Notes: generated from the sequence alone by a model not told the origin. Counted from the stretch's first letter, positions 26,237 to 34,621 are shown. The stretch: 37,101 nt of DNA from Deltaproteobacteria bacterium (GCA_019309565.1 JAFDFZ010000036.1:1-37101), one strand, 5' to 3'. Numbers and translations: made by a program.

Positions 26237-26953
26237 TTATTTTCGAAGCGAGACATTTATCTTTTTCCGTAAGCGTCTGGTCACGGGGCGGTTCCGGAGC
26301 AGTACGTATGTCGCGCCCGTTCCGCCATCACAAAGCCTTGCACTTGAAAAAGCGATTATCCATTTTCTCCACACTCCAGTGGTTAGCCATTCATATACTT
26401 TGGTTTTCAGCACCGGTTCGGATGGTGAAGAGAGGCCTCTTCCATGGACGATCAGGACCGCACGCTTTCCCGTTTTGATCGATGTCTTAAGAAACGCTTC
26501 AAAGGCTTGCCTGGCGTGTTCCACCGAAAGCCCATGAAGGTCAATATGCGCCTGTATTGAAAAATCCCCCCGGTGAAGGCGCTCGATTATTTCCGGGTGA
26601 ACCCGGTATCCGGTACCTTCGATATATTCTGGAGTCTGTGCAACCACAAACCCTTTTCCATGATTAACCAGGTTCTCGAGATCCGCAACCGCCTGTGTAT
26701 CTGAGTCATCTTCCGGTTCTACCGGCGATTTGGACTTGGGTTCGATCTGCACCCTTAATTTTCCGGAAATAGGGGTTACATCCGCCATGGCATCAAGGAA
26801 AAGCTGTTTTTCTGTTTTAGCGTCGGTTACCGTTTCTATTCCGGGAGGTTTTCTCGTGCAAGGAGATGAATGAAACGGAAATACCTCTTTTTCTAACAAA
26901 ATCTTCAGCTCCTCGAAGGATTTAAACGAATATGAGGACTCGGAAGCTTTCAT
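26237..26953 (-). CDS. Smr-domain protein
   Basis: This 238-aa protein has a poorly conserved, charged N-terminal half and a C-terminal Smr domain: IDLHGLSVEHARQAFEAFL, then IVHGRGLSSPSEPVLK, and GGTGATYVLLR. Smr domains are nucleases or nicking domains related to the MutS2 C-terminus, and some act on collided ribosomes' mRNA. ATG 26953 is chosen because AAGGAGGT lies 5-6 bases upstream; this site is inside the end of the NUDIX gene, so translation is coupled. Substrate (DNA or RNA) cannot be told from the sequence. Confidence 0.88.
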   Translation of the reverse strand: MKASESSYSFKSFEELKILLEKEVFPFHSSPCTRKPPGIETVTDAKTEKQLFLDAMADVTPISGKLRVQIEPKSKSPVEPEDDSDTQAVADLENLVNHGKGFVVAQTPEYIEGTGYRVHPEIIERLHRGDFSIQAHIDLHGLSVEHARQAFEAFLKTSIKTGKRAVLIVHGRGLSSPSEPVLKTKVYEWLTTGVWRKWIIAFSSARLCDGGTGATYVLLRNRPVTRRLRKKINVSLRK

Positions 26954-26955
26954 GT

Positions 26956-27420
26956 TCACCTCCTTGCCGCGATTCGATCAACGTAAAATATCCGTGTTTT
27001 GGATGTTCCGTTTTTATAACGAAAATAATCCCGCAGAATTTTTTCATGGTCAAAAACGATGGGGCCTGGTAAGTTATTTTCAGAAAACAACGCCACCTTG
27101 ACCGCATCGTCATCGGCTTTCGGAACTCCCTCTGCCGAAGCGATGTATACGGTGGTTATCGAATGATGCCGGGGGTCTCTGTACGGATCAGAATAGGTAT
27201 GAAATTGCTCTAAAAGGCGAATATCAAGAGAGGTTTCTTCTTTTGCTTCTCTTATGGCCGCCTCTTCAAGTGATTCTCCATAATCGACAAACCCTCCAGG
27301 CAACGCCCACCCCCGGGGAGGGTTGGCCCTTTTAATGAGCACTATGGAATCATTGACTTCGATGATAATATCGACAGTAACGAGCGGATTTCGATACCCA
27401 GCATCCACATCCATCTCCAC
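26956..27420 (-). CDS. NUDIX hydrolase
   Basis: This 154-aa enzyme has a clear Nudix box at residues ~43-65 ([20 protein letters not shown]), preceded by [13 protein letters not shown]. The Gly after REAKEE is replaced by Thr-Ser, a tolerated variant. The extra [10 protein letters not shown] loop resembles ADP-ribose or nucleoside-diphosphate-sugar hydrolases; exact substrate unknown. Its end carries the ribosome-binding site of the Smr gene, so they form a two-gene unit. GTG 27420 or ATG 27414 could be the start; neither has a well-spaced ribosome-binding site. Confidence 0.9.
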   Translation of the reverse strand: MEMDVDAGYRNPLVTVDIIIEVNDSIVLIKRANPPRGWALPGGFVDYGESLEEAAIREAKEETSLDIRLLEQFHTYSDPYRDPRHHSITTVYIASAEGVPKADDDAVKVALFSENNLPGPIVFDHEKILRDYFRYKNGTSKTRIFYVDRIAARR

Positions 27421-27484
27421 ACCCCGCTTGCACTCCGTGCCGATTGAACTGAAGATGAGTGATACATATCAGCGATTGATTTAA

Positions 27485-27513
27485 ATCATAGCAATGTTGA
27501 CTTTCAGAGTCAA
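27485..27513 (-). promoter_or_regulatory. Sigma-70-type promoter for the NUDIX-Smr pair
   Basis: On the minus strand TTGACT and TATGAT are separated by 17 bases. The -35 hexamer is one arm of the palindrome TTGACTttcagAGTCAA (27497-27513), so a repressor or activator could bind across it. The predicted start is about 60 bases before the NUDIX start. Confidence 0.6.
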
Positions 27514-27537
27514 ATCCCCCTTTTATGGTGGATTGAC

Positions 27538-27566
27538 TTGACTAAAAGGCTCTTTCTATCGATATT
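27538..27566 (+). promoter_or_regulatory. Possible sigma-70-type promoter for the CoA-transferase gene
   Basis: TTGACT and GATATT are 17 bases apart on the plus strand. If real, the 92-base repeat at 27575-27666 would form most of the 5' untranslated leader of the gene starting at 27698. The -10 match is weak. Confidence 0.35.
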
Positions 27567-27574
27567 AACCCAGT

Positions 27575-27666
27575 AGTTGAATAAATCACATTGCAAGATG
27601 ACCTGTATACATGGTTTATCAGTATCTGAAGACCGCGTCTTTTGATTCGTTTTGCAAGAACGGGGT
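27575..27666 (+). repeat. Diverged ~93-base interspersed repeat, copy 2
   Basis: This is the partner of 20523-20615, in the same orientation and likewise 5' of a gene. It ends 32 bases before the CoA-transferase ATG. It lacks the TTCACCGAGAATTGC end that follows copy 1. Confidence 0.65.
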
Positions 27667-27697
27667 CAAGAAAAATCGTCATACGAGGAGGTTTGCA

Positions 27698-29575
27698 ATG
27701 GATTACGTCGACTGGCTGCGCCAGCATTGCCCAAAAAAAATCATGGATGCTCAAAACGCCGTATCCAATATCAAGCGTGGAAGCAGGGTTTTCATAGGCA
27801 CAGGCTGTGGAGAGCCTCAGCATTTGATTCGGGCGATGGTAAGAGAACCAAAGTGCCAGGATATCATGATCTATCAGATGCTCTCCTACACGCTGGCCCA
27901 GTTTGTGGATGACCCTTCTTTTTTGAGGCGATTTTCACTCAAGCTGTTTTTCATAAGCCGCACCATGCGGAAAGCAGCCTTCGAGGGGAAAATCGACTAT
28001 ATACCATCATACCTTTCTCAGATTCCCAGGCTTTTCAAAAGTAATCATATCGGCCTTGATGTGGCGCTGATTCAAGTCAGCCCTCCGGATCGATTCGGAT
28101 ATTGTAGCCTGGGAGTATCTATTGATATCACCCGCTCTGGAATGGAGAATGCCAAGTTTGTTATCGCACAAATAAATCCCCGAATGCCTCGCACATGGGG
28201 CGATAGTTTCGTTCATGTAGACGAGATGGATTGTCTGGTGCTCCACGATGAGCCGCTTGTAGAAGCACTGCCGGGAATTGGAGACAACGAGGTTTCGCGG
28301 AGAATCGGACATTATGTTTCACAGCTTGTTGAAGATGGCGCCACGCTGCAAATAGGATTTGGGCATCTGCCCTATGCCATTTTGCAGCATTTGGACGGCA
28401 AACACGATCTGGGCATTCACACCCAGGTGATCACCGATGGTTTCCTTCCACTGTTTGAGAAAAAAGTGATTACCAACAAGAAGAAATCATTGCTCCCTGG
28501 AAGAGCGGTTACCTCCTTATGCATGGGTTCCGAAAAACTGTACCGGTATGTGGATAGCAATCCTGTTTTTTATTTCCGCTCCTCGGAATTTGTTAACAAC
28601 CCAACAGAAATCGCCAGAAACGATAATCTCATTTCCATCAGCTCGGCCCTGGAAGTGGATTTGACGGGCCAGGTGTGTACCGATTCTGTTGGCTATCTTT
28701 TTTACAGTGGAATCGGTGATCAGGTGGACTTTCTAAGAGGAAGCGCCATGTCAAAAGGAGGGTTTTCCATTATTGCCCTTCCATCGACTGCCCAAAACGG
28801 CAAGGTGTCGCGCATCGTCTCTCATTTAAGCGAGGGCGCGGGCGTTGCCACCACCCGGGGGGATGTAAATTTCGTCGTCACCGAGTACGGTATTGCAGAG
28901 CTACAGGGCAAGAGCATATATCAACGGGTAATGGAGCTTGCACAGATCGCACACCCGAAATTTCGAAAAGATCTAATAGAGTTTGCCAAGAAACGGCACT
29001 ATATTTTCGCAGATCAAATTCCACCTACAGAGCAAGATTTGCTGTTTATTGAAAAGTATAAAAACACCATGAAGTTGAAGAACGGAAAAATGGTGGAATT
29101 CCGCCCGCTGCTGCCGTCGGATGAATTCGCCTATCGCAACTTTTTCTACTCTCTGCAGGAGAAAACCATCTACATGCGGTTTTTTTATCGAGTCAAACTG
29201 TTCTCCCACGAGGTCGTCCAGCAGCAGTGGGCCCGTGTGGATTATAAAAAAAATATGTCCATTATTGGTCTGGTGCAACGCGGCGGGCACAAGGAAATCG
29301 TGGCGATAGGCTCTTATGCAAAGGCAGAGCCAGAACGCGCCGAGGTGGCTTTCGTGGTTCGGGAAGACTACCAAAACCAGGGTATCTGCGCCTATTTGCT
29401 GCAGATACTGGAAAAGATTGCCCGGGAAAACGGTTACAGGGGTTTCCTGGCAACGGTGCTGAGCGAAAATACTGCCATGATCCATGTGCTAAAAAAACGA
29501 TATCCCAATGCCAAGGTTACGGCCTCGGCAGGGGAAGTGACCTTCCGGATGGACTTTTCAGATACTGAGGAGTGA
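27698..29575 (+). CDS. Acetyl-CoA hydrolase/transferase fused to a GNAT acetyltransferase
   Basis: This 625-aa protein has a CoA-transferase (residues ~5-445) with the 4-hydroxybutyrate/acetate CoA-transferase signature: FIGTGCGEPQ, SSALEVDLTGQVCTDS, SGIGDQVDFLRGSAMSKGG, TTRGDVNFVVTEYGIAEL and IAHPKFRKDL. Glu in FRSSEFVNNP is a candidate for the catalytic residue. A GNAT domain follows (~460-615) with VAFVVREDYQNQGI as its acetyl-CoA loop. The first activity moves CoA between acyl-CoA and acetate-like acids; the second may acetylate a protein or small molecule. ATG 27698 has AGGAGG 6 bases upstream; the longer frame from 27611 is non-coding repeat. Confidence 0.92.
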   Translation: MDYVDWLRQHCPKKIMDAQNAVSNIKRGSRVFIGTGCGEPQHLIRAMVREPKCQDIMIYQMLSYTLAQFVDDPSFLRRFSLKLFFISRTMRKAAFEGKIDYIPSYLSQIPRLFKSNHIGLDVALIQVSPPDRFGYCSLGVSIDITRSGMENAKFVIAQINPRMPRTWGDSFVHVDEMDCLVLHDEPLVEALPGIGDNEVSRRIGHYVSQLVEDGATLQIGFGHLPYAILQHLDGKHDLGIHTQVITDGFLPLFEKKVITNKKKSLLPGRAVTSLCMGSEKLYRYVDSNPVFYFRSSEFVNNPTEIARNDNLISISSALEVDLTGQVCTDSVGYLFYSGIGDQVDFLRGSAMSKGGFSIIALPSTAQNGKVSRIVSHLSEGAGVATTRGDVNFVVTEYGIAELQGKSIYQRVMELAQIAHPKFRKDLIEFAKKRHYIFADQIPPTEQDLLFIEKYKNTMKLKNGKMVEFRPLLPSDEFAYRNFFYSLQEKTIYMRFFYRVKLFSHEVVQQQWARVDYKKNMSIIGLVQRGGHKEIVAIGSYAKAEPERAEVAFVVREDYQNQGICAYLLQILEKIARENGYRGFLATVLSENTAMIHVLKKRYPNAKVTASAGEVTFRMDFSDTEE

Positions 29576-29720
29576 TTTGAACTTAAGCTCTCAAGTTTAG
29601 CGCCCCTAATCCTTTGCAATGTCTTACATGGTGGTAGGGTGCAGCCGTTAGGCGCTTGACGACATCATATCGACAATTTGTTGTCGTTATTGAATTACAT
29701 GCTTTTGATAAGCGTTTATA

Positions 29721-29760
29721 GTGAACTAAAGTTTAAAGTGAGCTTAAGTGAACTAAAGTT
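29721..29760. repeat. Direct repeat GTGAACTAAAGTT, two copies 27 bases apart
   Basis: GTGAACTAAAGTT occurs at 29721-29733 and 29748-29760, with a further partial AAAGTGAGCTTAA between. CTAAAGTTAAGG (29753-29764) is the exact reverse complement of CCTTAACTTTAG (29803-29814) within the adjacent structured repeat, giving a 12-bp stem with a 38-base loop. Confidence 0.65.
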
Positions 29761-29781
29761 AAGGAATTTGGTCTATTTTTA

Positions 29782-29875
29782 AAATGAAAGAGCGAAGCGA
29801 TACCTTAACTTTAGGCACTTTAGATCACTTACAACTGGGTTTTTATTTTAACTGCCCCCAAAGGGGCCACTTTTT
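29782..29875 (+). repeat. Structured intergenic repeat, copy 1
   Basis: It aligns over 94 bases with 36332-36422 at about 80% identity by eye. It ends in a hairpin GCCCC-caaa-GGGGC followed by CCACTTTTT, similar to an intrinsic terminator on the plus strand. The matching position in copy 2 is CCTTTAAAGG, so both arms of the stem differ together. Confidence 0.7.
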
Positions 29876-29970
29876 CCGAGCAAACTTTCGGGAAAAGCGT
29901 AGATACTTATAGATAGGGCAAAATGGCAATTTTACGGTAAAATAGGATGCAAAACTTGAGTTAAGGTGTT

Positions 29971-30651
29971 ATGCAGATCGGTTCAGCGCAATGGAAGCGG
30001 TTTCTTCAAAAGGGTGCAAGGCAGATGGGTGTTGAGATTGCTCCTGAAAAGCTGGACGTGTTCGCCGCTTATGCTGAGGAACTGATTTTTTGGACCAGGA
30101 AGGTGAATTTAACAACCTTAACAGCGCCGGAGGAGATTGCGGTAAAACATTTCCTTGATTCCATCGCCCCTGTGGAAATGATTGCCCCTGATGCTTCCCT
30201 GCTTGACATCGGCTCTGGGGCGGGATTTCCCGGTATTCCATTGAAAATTCTTCTGCCAGATCTGTCTGTTTACCTGGTTGAATCTTCAAGAAAAAAGGCA
30301 AACTTCTTAAGACACATCATCCGAAAACTTAGACTCGAAGCCTCACAGGTGATCGAAGACCGGGCCGAGCAACTGCGTGTTGAAACACAGTTCCGAGTTA
30401 TCGTCAGCCGTGCGGTGTCGGATTTGCTGCGTTTGATTGAGCTGGGATGGCCCCTGCTTGCAAGCGGTGGAGCGATCATCGCTTACAAAGGGAAACAGAT
30501 CAAAATGGAAATCGAAGCCGCACGTTCTTTTCTTCTGAGCAAAAGCAGCGGTTTTAAAGCGGCTGATCAACGGTGGTCACTTGTGACCAAAACTTACAGG
30601 CTTCCCTTCTTTGAGCTTGAAAGATCTCTTGTGGTCATCCGCCGACTTTAA
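29971..30651 (+). CDS. rsmG: 16S rRNA (guanine(527)-N7)-methyltransferase RsmG
   Basis: This 226-aa product of normal RsmG length has WTRKVNLTTLTAPEEIAVKHFLDS, the SAM-binding motif LLDIGSGAGFPGIPLKI (residues ~77-93), VESSRKKANFLRHI and SRAVSDL. RsmG methylates N7 of G527 in the 530 loop of 16S rRNA; its loss gives low-level streptomycin resistance in other bacteria. It is not next to the mnmG/parA genes that often accompany it. It converges with the FAH gene across a 10-base gap. Confidence 0.95.
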   Translation: MQIGSAQWKRFLQKGARQMGVEIAPEKLDVFAAYAEELIFWTRKVNLTTLTAPEEIAVKHFLDSIAPVEMIAPDASLLDIGSGAGFPGIPLKILLPDLSVYLVESSRKKANFLRHIIRKLRLEASQVIEDRAEQLRVETQFRVIVSRAVSDLLRLIELGWPLLASGGAIIAYKGKQIKMEIEAARSFLLSKSSGFKAADQRWSLVTKTYRLPFFELERSLVVIRRL

Positions 30652-30661
30652 TAGCGCTTGA

Positions 30662-31480
30662 TCACCTTTCACTGCAACGGTTCACAAGTTTTCCGATGCC
30701 TTCTATCTCAACCGAAACCGTATCCCCATCCTTCATATAAACCGACGGCTGTCTAAAAGCGCCGACACCGCTTGGGGTTCCCGATAAAATGATATCCCCC
30801 GGCATAAGTGTGAAATGTCGGGACAGGAAAGAAACCAGTTCCGGCACTTTGAATATCAACTGATCCGTATTGCTGTCTTGCATGAGCTGTGTGTTTAACC
30901 GGCATTGAATCTTCAGTGAATGGGGGTCTGAAAGTTCGTCCCGGGTTACGATCCAGGGCCCCAGCGGACAAAATGTATCCAGGGATTTACCTCTAACCCA
31001 CTGACCGTCTGCAAACTGCAGGTCTCTTGCGCTTACATCGTTGGCACAGGTATATCCATATACCGCATCAAGAGCTTCAGATTCAGTGCATTCGTATGTT
31101 TTCTTACCGATCACAATGGCAAGCTCAGCTTCAAAGTCTACCTTTTTAGTTGTATTTCGATTCCACGAAATGGTTTCATTATGGCCGATGATGCTGCTTG
31201 GAAGCTTTGCGAACAGCAACGGTATCTCCGGGATCTTGCCCTTGCTTTCCCTGGCATGGTCTCTATAATTCAGTCCAATGGCAATAATCTTTGAGGGGTT
31301 GGCGATGGGAGCTTGCCATTTTACGGAATCAAGAGACAAGGGGTTCTCAGCGGGCTCAGCCGGTTTGCCGCTTTTAATAAACTGAATCATATCCCCTTTA
31401 AAATCCAGAGGGTATAATTTGTCTTCTTGAACGATTCCCAGTCTGCTCCGGTTGTTTTCCAGATACTGTGCGATTTTCAT
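30662..31480 (-). CDS. Fumarylacetoacetate hydrolase-family protein
   Basis: This 272-aa protein has the FAH C-terminal fold: IIAIGLNYRDHARE, then the metal ligands in DFEAELAIVIG and CANDVSARD, GKSLDTFCPLGPWI and the closing LSGTPSGVG. Members with this short form include acylpyruvate hydrolases, oxaloacetate decarboxylases/tautomerases and 2-hydroxyhepta-2,4-diene-1,7-dioate isomerases; the substrate cannot be chosen here. ATG 31480 (MKIAQYLEN) fits the family start better than the upstream ATG at 31507. It appears to be a single-gene unit. Confidence 0.9.
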   Translation of the reverse strand: MKIAQYLENNRSRLGIVQEDKLYPLDFKGDMIQFIKSGKPAEPAENPLSLDSVKWQAPIANPSKIIAIGLNYRDHARESKGKIPEIPLLFAKLPSSIIGHNETISWNRNTTKKVDFEAELAIVIGKKTYECTESEALDAVYGYTCANDVSARDLQFADGQWVRGKSLDTFCPLGPWIVTRDELSDPHSLKIQCRLNTQLMQDSNTDQLIFKVPELVSFLSRHFTLMPGDIILSGTPSGVGAFRQPSVYMKDGDTVSVEIEGIGKLVNRCSER

Positions 31481-31758
31481 AACAAGATTTTTATCCTTTC
31501 TGCGCATTGATAAGGAAAATTAAATGCAAACTTTATTAAGAGCCTGTACATAAGTCAAGAGTATTAAAAGGATTTCAACGGTTTCAAGGCAAATTTTCAT
31601 TGCACCTTGAAAATGAAATAAAAATGAGAATAAAATATGAATTGAGCTTAATGATCTTTCAATTTTTTCATATCATGAGCGATTTGAAGCTGTTATAACA
31701 CTGTAACCCCGAACCCTGAACGTGGAACCGATCAGTTCAGGTCGAAGCTAATCAAGAC
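31481..31758. other. Gap upstream of the FAH gene
   Basis: AT-rich with no supported gene. It contains the second 36-base repeat (31707-31742). No clear promoter hexamers for the minus-strand FAH gene were found. Confidence 0.5.
31707..31742. repeat. 36-base intergenic repeat, copy 2
   Basis: This is the counterpart of 23090-23125, with four differences in 36 bases. It lies 16 bases before the small Tat-like open frame at 31759. Confidence 0.6.
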
Positions 31759-31956
31759 ATGAACAGAAGACATTTTATCGAAAAGCTTTGTGGAGGATTT
31801 ATATCTTCCATGTTTTTGTGCGGATATCAAGCTGCATTACATTCCATTAAACGGGCGAAGCCTTCGCGAAATCGCCCAAAGGAAAGAACATCATGGCAGG
31901 GATCGTTTCATAAGCCCGGTGAGTTCGGTCAAAAGGGGTCGATTCTGGAGCCGTGA
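31759..31956 (+). CDS. Small open frame beginning like a twin-arginine signal (possible gene remnant)
   Basis: This 65-aa frame starts MNRRHFIEKLCGGFISSMFLCG, which looks like a Tat signal (RR-x-F followed by a mildly hydrophobic stretch), then turns into basic, low-complexity sequence with no known domain. No ribosome-binding site precedes the ATG. The hairpin 31853-31877 lies inside it. It may be the 5' relic of an exported oxidoreductase cut off by repeat insertion, or just chance. Confidence 0.2.
   Translation: MNRRHFIEKLCGGFISSMFLCGYQAALHSIKRAKPSRNRPKERTSWQGSFHKPGEFGQKGSILEP
31853..31877. repeat. Hairpin GGGCGA...TCGCCC
   Basis: A 6-bp stem GGGCGA/TCGCCC encloses a further short GAAG/CTTC pairing. 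It lies in the low-confidence open frame at 31759-31956, which weakens the case for that frame being a gene. Confidence 0.45.
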
Positions 31957-31980
31957 TCAAATGAGTCACTTGTCGGTTTG

Positions 31981-31996
31981 AAGCGAAGCTTCGCTT
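31981..31996. repeat. 16-bp perfect palindrome after the aminopeptidase gene
   Basis: AAGCGAAGCTTCGCTT is fully self-complementary and lies 28 bases past the stop of the minus-strand M1 gene. No T-run follows on the minus strand. It may be a protein-binding site or an end-stabilising cruciform/hairpin. Confidence 0.5.
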
Positions 31997-32023
31997 AAAG
32001 AAAATGCGACCATGGGATTGGGT

Positions 32024-34498
32024 TCAGCTAGCCCTTCGCATGCGGAGATTTATTTCAAGCCTTTCAAGAGACATTTGGATCGTGTCTTTAAAGTTCTGAT
32101 GCCTTGTCATGTAATCGGTGAAAAACGCCTTTACCGAATCTGGCTCTTTAAGTGTACAAACAGGAATTATAGCTGCAAGTACCCGCTCGTACAAAAGCGG
32201 ATGAAAGGATTCAAGCTCCGTTAAATGAGATAGATACCATTGCCACAAAAAGGAAACGGCATGCGGGTTGCCGGCCGCCGATACAATGGGGATAAATTTA
32301 TTTCGAGCCGGCACCTCCTTTAGGGCAAACCGCAGCGCACTTTCAACAAACTCTTTTTCCTTAAAGCATCCCATGGCCAGCAAGAGGTTCAAACGTTCGT
32401 GTTCGGTTTTTGAAGTTTGAAACCGTTTTCTCATCCAGGCGTACGCTCTTTCGCCTTCTAAAAGAGCCCCTGCCTGCATGGCGCTTTTCTGGATATCGGG
32501 ATGGATGGTTTGATCTTTAAAAAGGCGGTCTATTTGGTTTTGGGCAAACGCTTCAGCGGTCTTTGAGCCGTAAATCAGAGCATGCCACAAAATGCGATCT
32601 CTTAGAATCGAGCATGCATGCGGTTCATCAGATACAGGTTCGTATCCGATCCTGTCCAGCACACCTTCTAGAAAGGATTTTCCCATGGATGCGATGCGAA
32701 GCCTCAAGCCTTCATCTGCAATCAGATAGGTAGTAAACAGGTTGCCAGCAACACTGCTGACAGGCAAAAACGCCGTTTCCTGCCGGAAGTTGGACAAGAA
32801 ATTCAGGTATTCATCCATTGCGATATCCCCGCTTCTTACAAATGCAAACAGATCGTTTTCAATGCCCCACCGATCTATTGCAGGCAGTTGTTGTTGCAGG
32901 ACAAGCTGCCCCAATGCTTTCAAATTTGCAGTATCCCAGTATCGAGTTCTGTAAAAGCCGCTTTGCCCGGAATTTATTTTATATGCGATGGTCTCCTTTC
33001 CAAGGGGTATTGTTTCGACTTTATTCTCCATCAATATGGTTTTTGTTTCAGAGCGTAAAGAGCGGTCAAACGTCTGGATGGTTATAGGTATGAGCCACGT
33101 ATAGTCAGAGCTGTTTGGCAGGTAGCTGAATCGGCTCTGGGTCAGAGATATTGAATCCCCCGTACGCTTGACATCGATCACAGGAAACCCCGGCTGCTCG
33201 ATCCATCCTTTCATCATTCGGGCAACCGGCCTGTTAGATACTTTCTGGAAGGCTTCCCAAAGATGATGGCTGGCTGCGCAGTCGTACTGGTAAGTTTTCA
33301 AATAGTCCTGCAGCCCTTCTTTGAAGCGTTGTGCACCGATGTATCCCTTGAGTTGTCTTAGAATGTTTGCGCCTTTGTTGTATATGATCGGGGCTGTGGC
33401 TGCATTGATGGCGGCATGCCCCTCACCGGGGATTTCGATCGAAAAGGTTTCAACAAGGGAGTCTCGTTCAAACGCTGTTTCGGTCATCGAAATGACCAAC
33501 TGATCCCAGATTTTCCATTGCGGGTTGTAATGATCGACGATACCGTATCCAAAATAGGTTGCGAAACTTTCGTTCAGCCAGAGGTACTTCCAGTCCAATG
33601 GCGTTACAAGGTTGCCGAACCATTGATGGACGATTTCATGGGCAATCACTTCACATATTCTTTCCTCTGCCGCCTTTGAGGTGATATCAGGATAGTATAG
33701 CAATAGATTCTCCCGAAAGGTGATGGCCCCCCAATTCTCCATGGCACCGAAAGCAAAATCCGGTATTGCGATCATATCCATCTTTCCAAGCGGATAGGTG
33801 ATATTAAAATAATCTTCGCAGAATCGAAGTGCTTTTGAGCCGAACCTAAGACCGTACTGCGTGTATGCTTCGCGCCCGGGCAGGGTAACTATGCGGACCC
33901 GCCTGTCCTGAGTGTCGCCCTGAATCTTGAAATCGCCAACAGCGAAAAATACAAGATAGGTGCTCATCCTGGGGGTACGCTTAAAACTGACTCGCACCTT
34001 TCCGCCTGCCACCGGTTTTACTTCCTTTACCGGTGTGTTGGATATGGCTGTAAGCGATTCATCAATAATGATCTCGACATCAAAGGTCGCCTTATGCACA
34101 GGATGGTCCAGGCAGGGAAATGCCCGGCGTGCATCTTTTTCTTCAAACTGTGTGGTCGCTATATATTTGCGATTCTCTTTTGTGCCGTAAGCGCTGCGAT
34201 AAAATCCGGCCATCTTGTCATTGATTTCTCCCGTATAATCGATATTCAATTGAACCTTTCCTGTCATTTCCTTTGGAAGCGCAATCAGAAGCAGTTCATT
34301 TTGCGGTTCCACTTTAAAAGTGCACGGCAGATGCATGTTGTTTTCCATAATACTGCAGTGCTGAATCGATAGCTCCAGTGCATTTAACTGTACGGTAGAG
34401 ACAGGATGAGGTAAATCCAGCAGAATTTCGATGTTCCCGGAAAACGTGAAATCTGTCAGGTTTGGTTCAAGGCGCAGCCTGTAGTTGATCGGATTCAT
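32024..34498 (-). CDS. M1-family zinc aminopeptidase
   Basis: This 824-aa M1 peptidase of the puromycin-sensitive/ERAP type has the exopeptidase motif GAMENWG at 251-257, zinc ligands His287 and His291 in HEIVH with Glu288 as base, and the third ligand Glu310 in WLNESFA. A long helical C-terminal domain (~500-824, ERAP1_C-like) follows. It removes N-terminal residues from peptides; with no signal peptide it is probably cytoplasmic. ATG 34498 is preceded by GGAGAGGAC. A near-consensus promoter lies about 70 bases upstream, and the rhodanese gene is divergent from it. Confidence 0.95.
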   Translation of the reverse strand: MNPINYRLRLEPNLTDFTFSGNIEILLDLPHPVSTVQLNALELSIQHCSIMENNMHLPCTFKVEPQNELLLIALPKEMTGKVQLNIDYTGEINDKMAGFYRSAYGTKENRKYIATTQFEEKDARRAFPCLDHPVHKATFDVEIIIDESLTAISNTPVKEVKPVAGGKVRVSFKRTPRMSTYLVFFAVGDFKIQGDTQDRRVRIVTLPGREAYTQYGLRFGSKALRFCEDYFNITYPLGKMDMIAIPDFAFGAMENWGAITFRENLLLYYPDITSKAAEERICEVIAHEIVHQWFGNLVTPLDWKYLWLNESFATYFGYGIVDHYNPQWKIWDQLVISMTETAFERDSLVETFSIEIPGEGHAAINAATAPIIYNKGANILRQLKGYIGAQRFKEGLQDYLKTYQYDCAASHHLWEAFQKVSNRPVARMMKGWIEQPGFPVIDVKRTGDSISLTQSRFSYLPNSSDYTWLIPITIQTFDRSLRSETKTILMENKVETIPLGKETIAYKINSGQSGFYRTRYWDTANLKALGQLVLQQQLPAIDRWGIENDLFAFVRSGDIAMDEYLNFLSNFRQETAFLPVSSVAGNLFTTYLIADEGLRLRIASMGKSFLEGVLDRIGYEPVSDEPHACSILRDRILWHALIYGSKTAEAFAQNQIDRLFKDQTIHPDIQKSAMQAGALLEGERAYAWMRKRFQTSKTEHERLNLLLAMGCFKEKEFVESALRFALKEVPARNKFIPIVSAAGNPHAVSFLWQWYLSHLTELESFHPLLYERVLAAIIPVCTLKEPDSVKAFFTDYMTRHQNFKDTIQMSLERLEINLRMRRAS

Positions 34499-34571
34499 GC
34501 TGTCCTCTCCAGGTTTTTTTGTTGATCCTTCGTGGCGATTTAATCTATGACATCAAGCAGCAGACTCTGTA

Positions 34572-34601
34572 ACTATAGAAAAAGCGGGATATAGTTGTCA
34601 A
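34572..34601 (-). promoter_or_regulatory. Sigma-70-type promoter for the M1 aminopeptidase
   Basis: The minus strand shows TTGACA and TATAGT separated by 18 bases, with a start predicted near 34565 and a leader of about 67 bases. The 15-bp-arm hairpin at 34622-34669 lies just upstream of it. Confidence 0.6.
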
Positions 34602-34621
34602 TTGGACTTGCTGTCGGCTAA

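Larger units (their letters stand above)
29576..29970. other. Non-coding gap rich in short repeats
   Basis: It contains the degenerate GTGAACTAAAGTT pair (29721-29760) and the 94-base structured repeat (29782-29875). No gene or clear promoter for rsmG was recognised; AAGG lies 4 bases before its ATG. Confidence 0.5.

Noticed and set aside
27611..27697. Extended start of the CoA-transferase
   Set aside because: The upstream part lies in the 93-base repeat, while ATG 27698 has a perfect AGGAGG in front of it.
29721..29875. CRISPR-like array
   Set aside because: Only two direct copies of a 13-base unit, with no spacers of regular length and no cas genes in the window.
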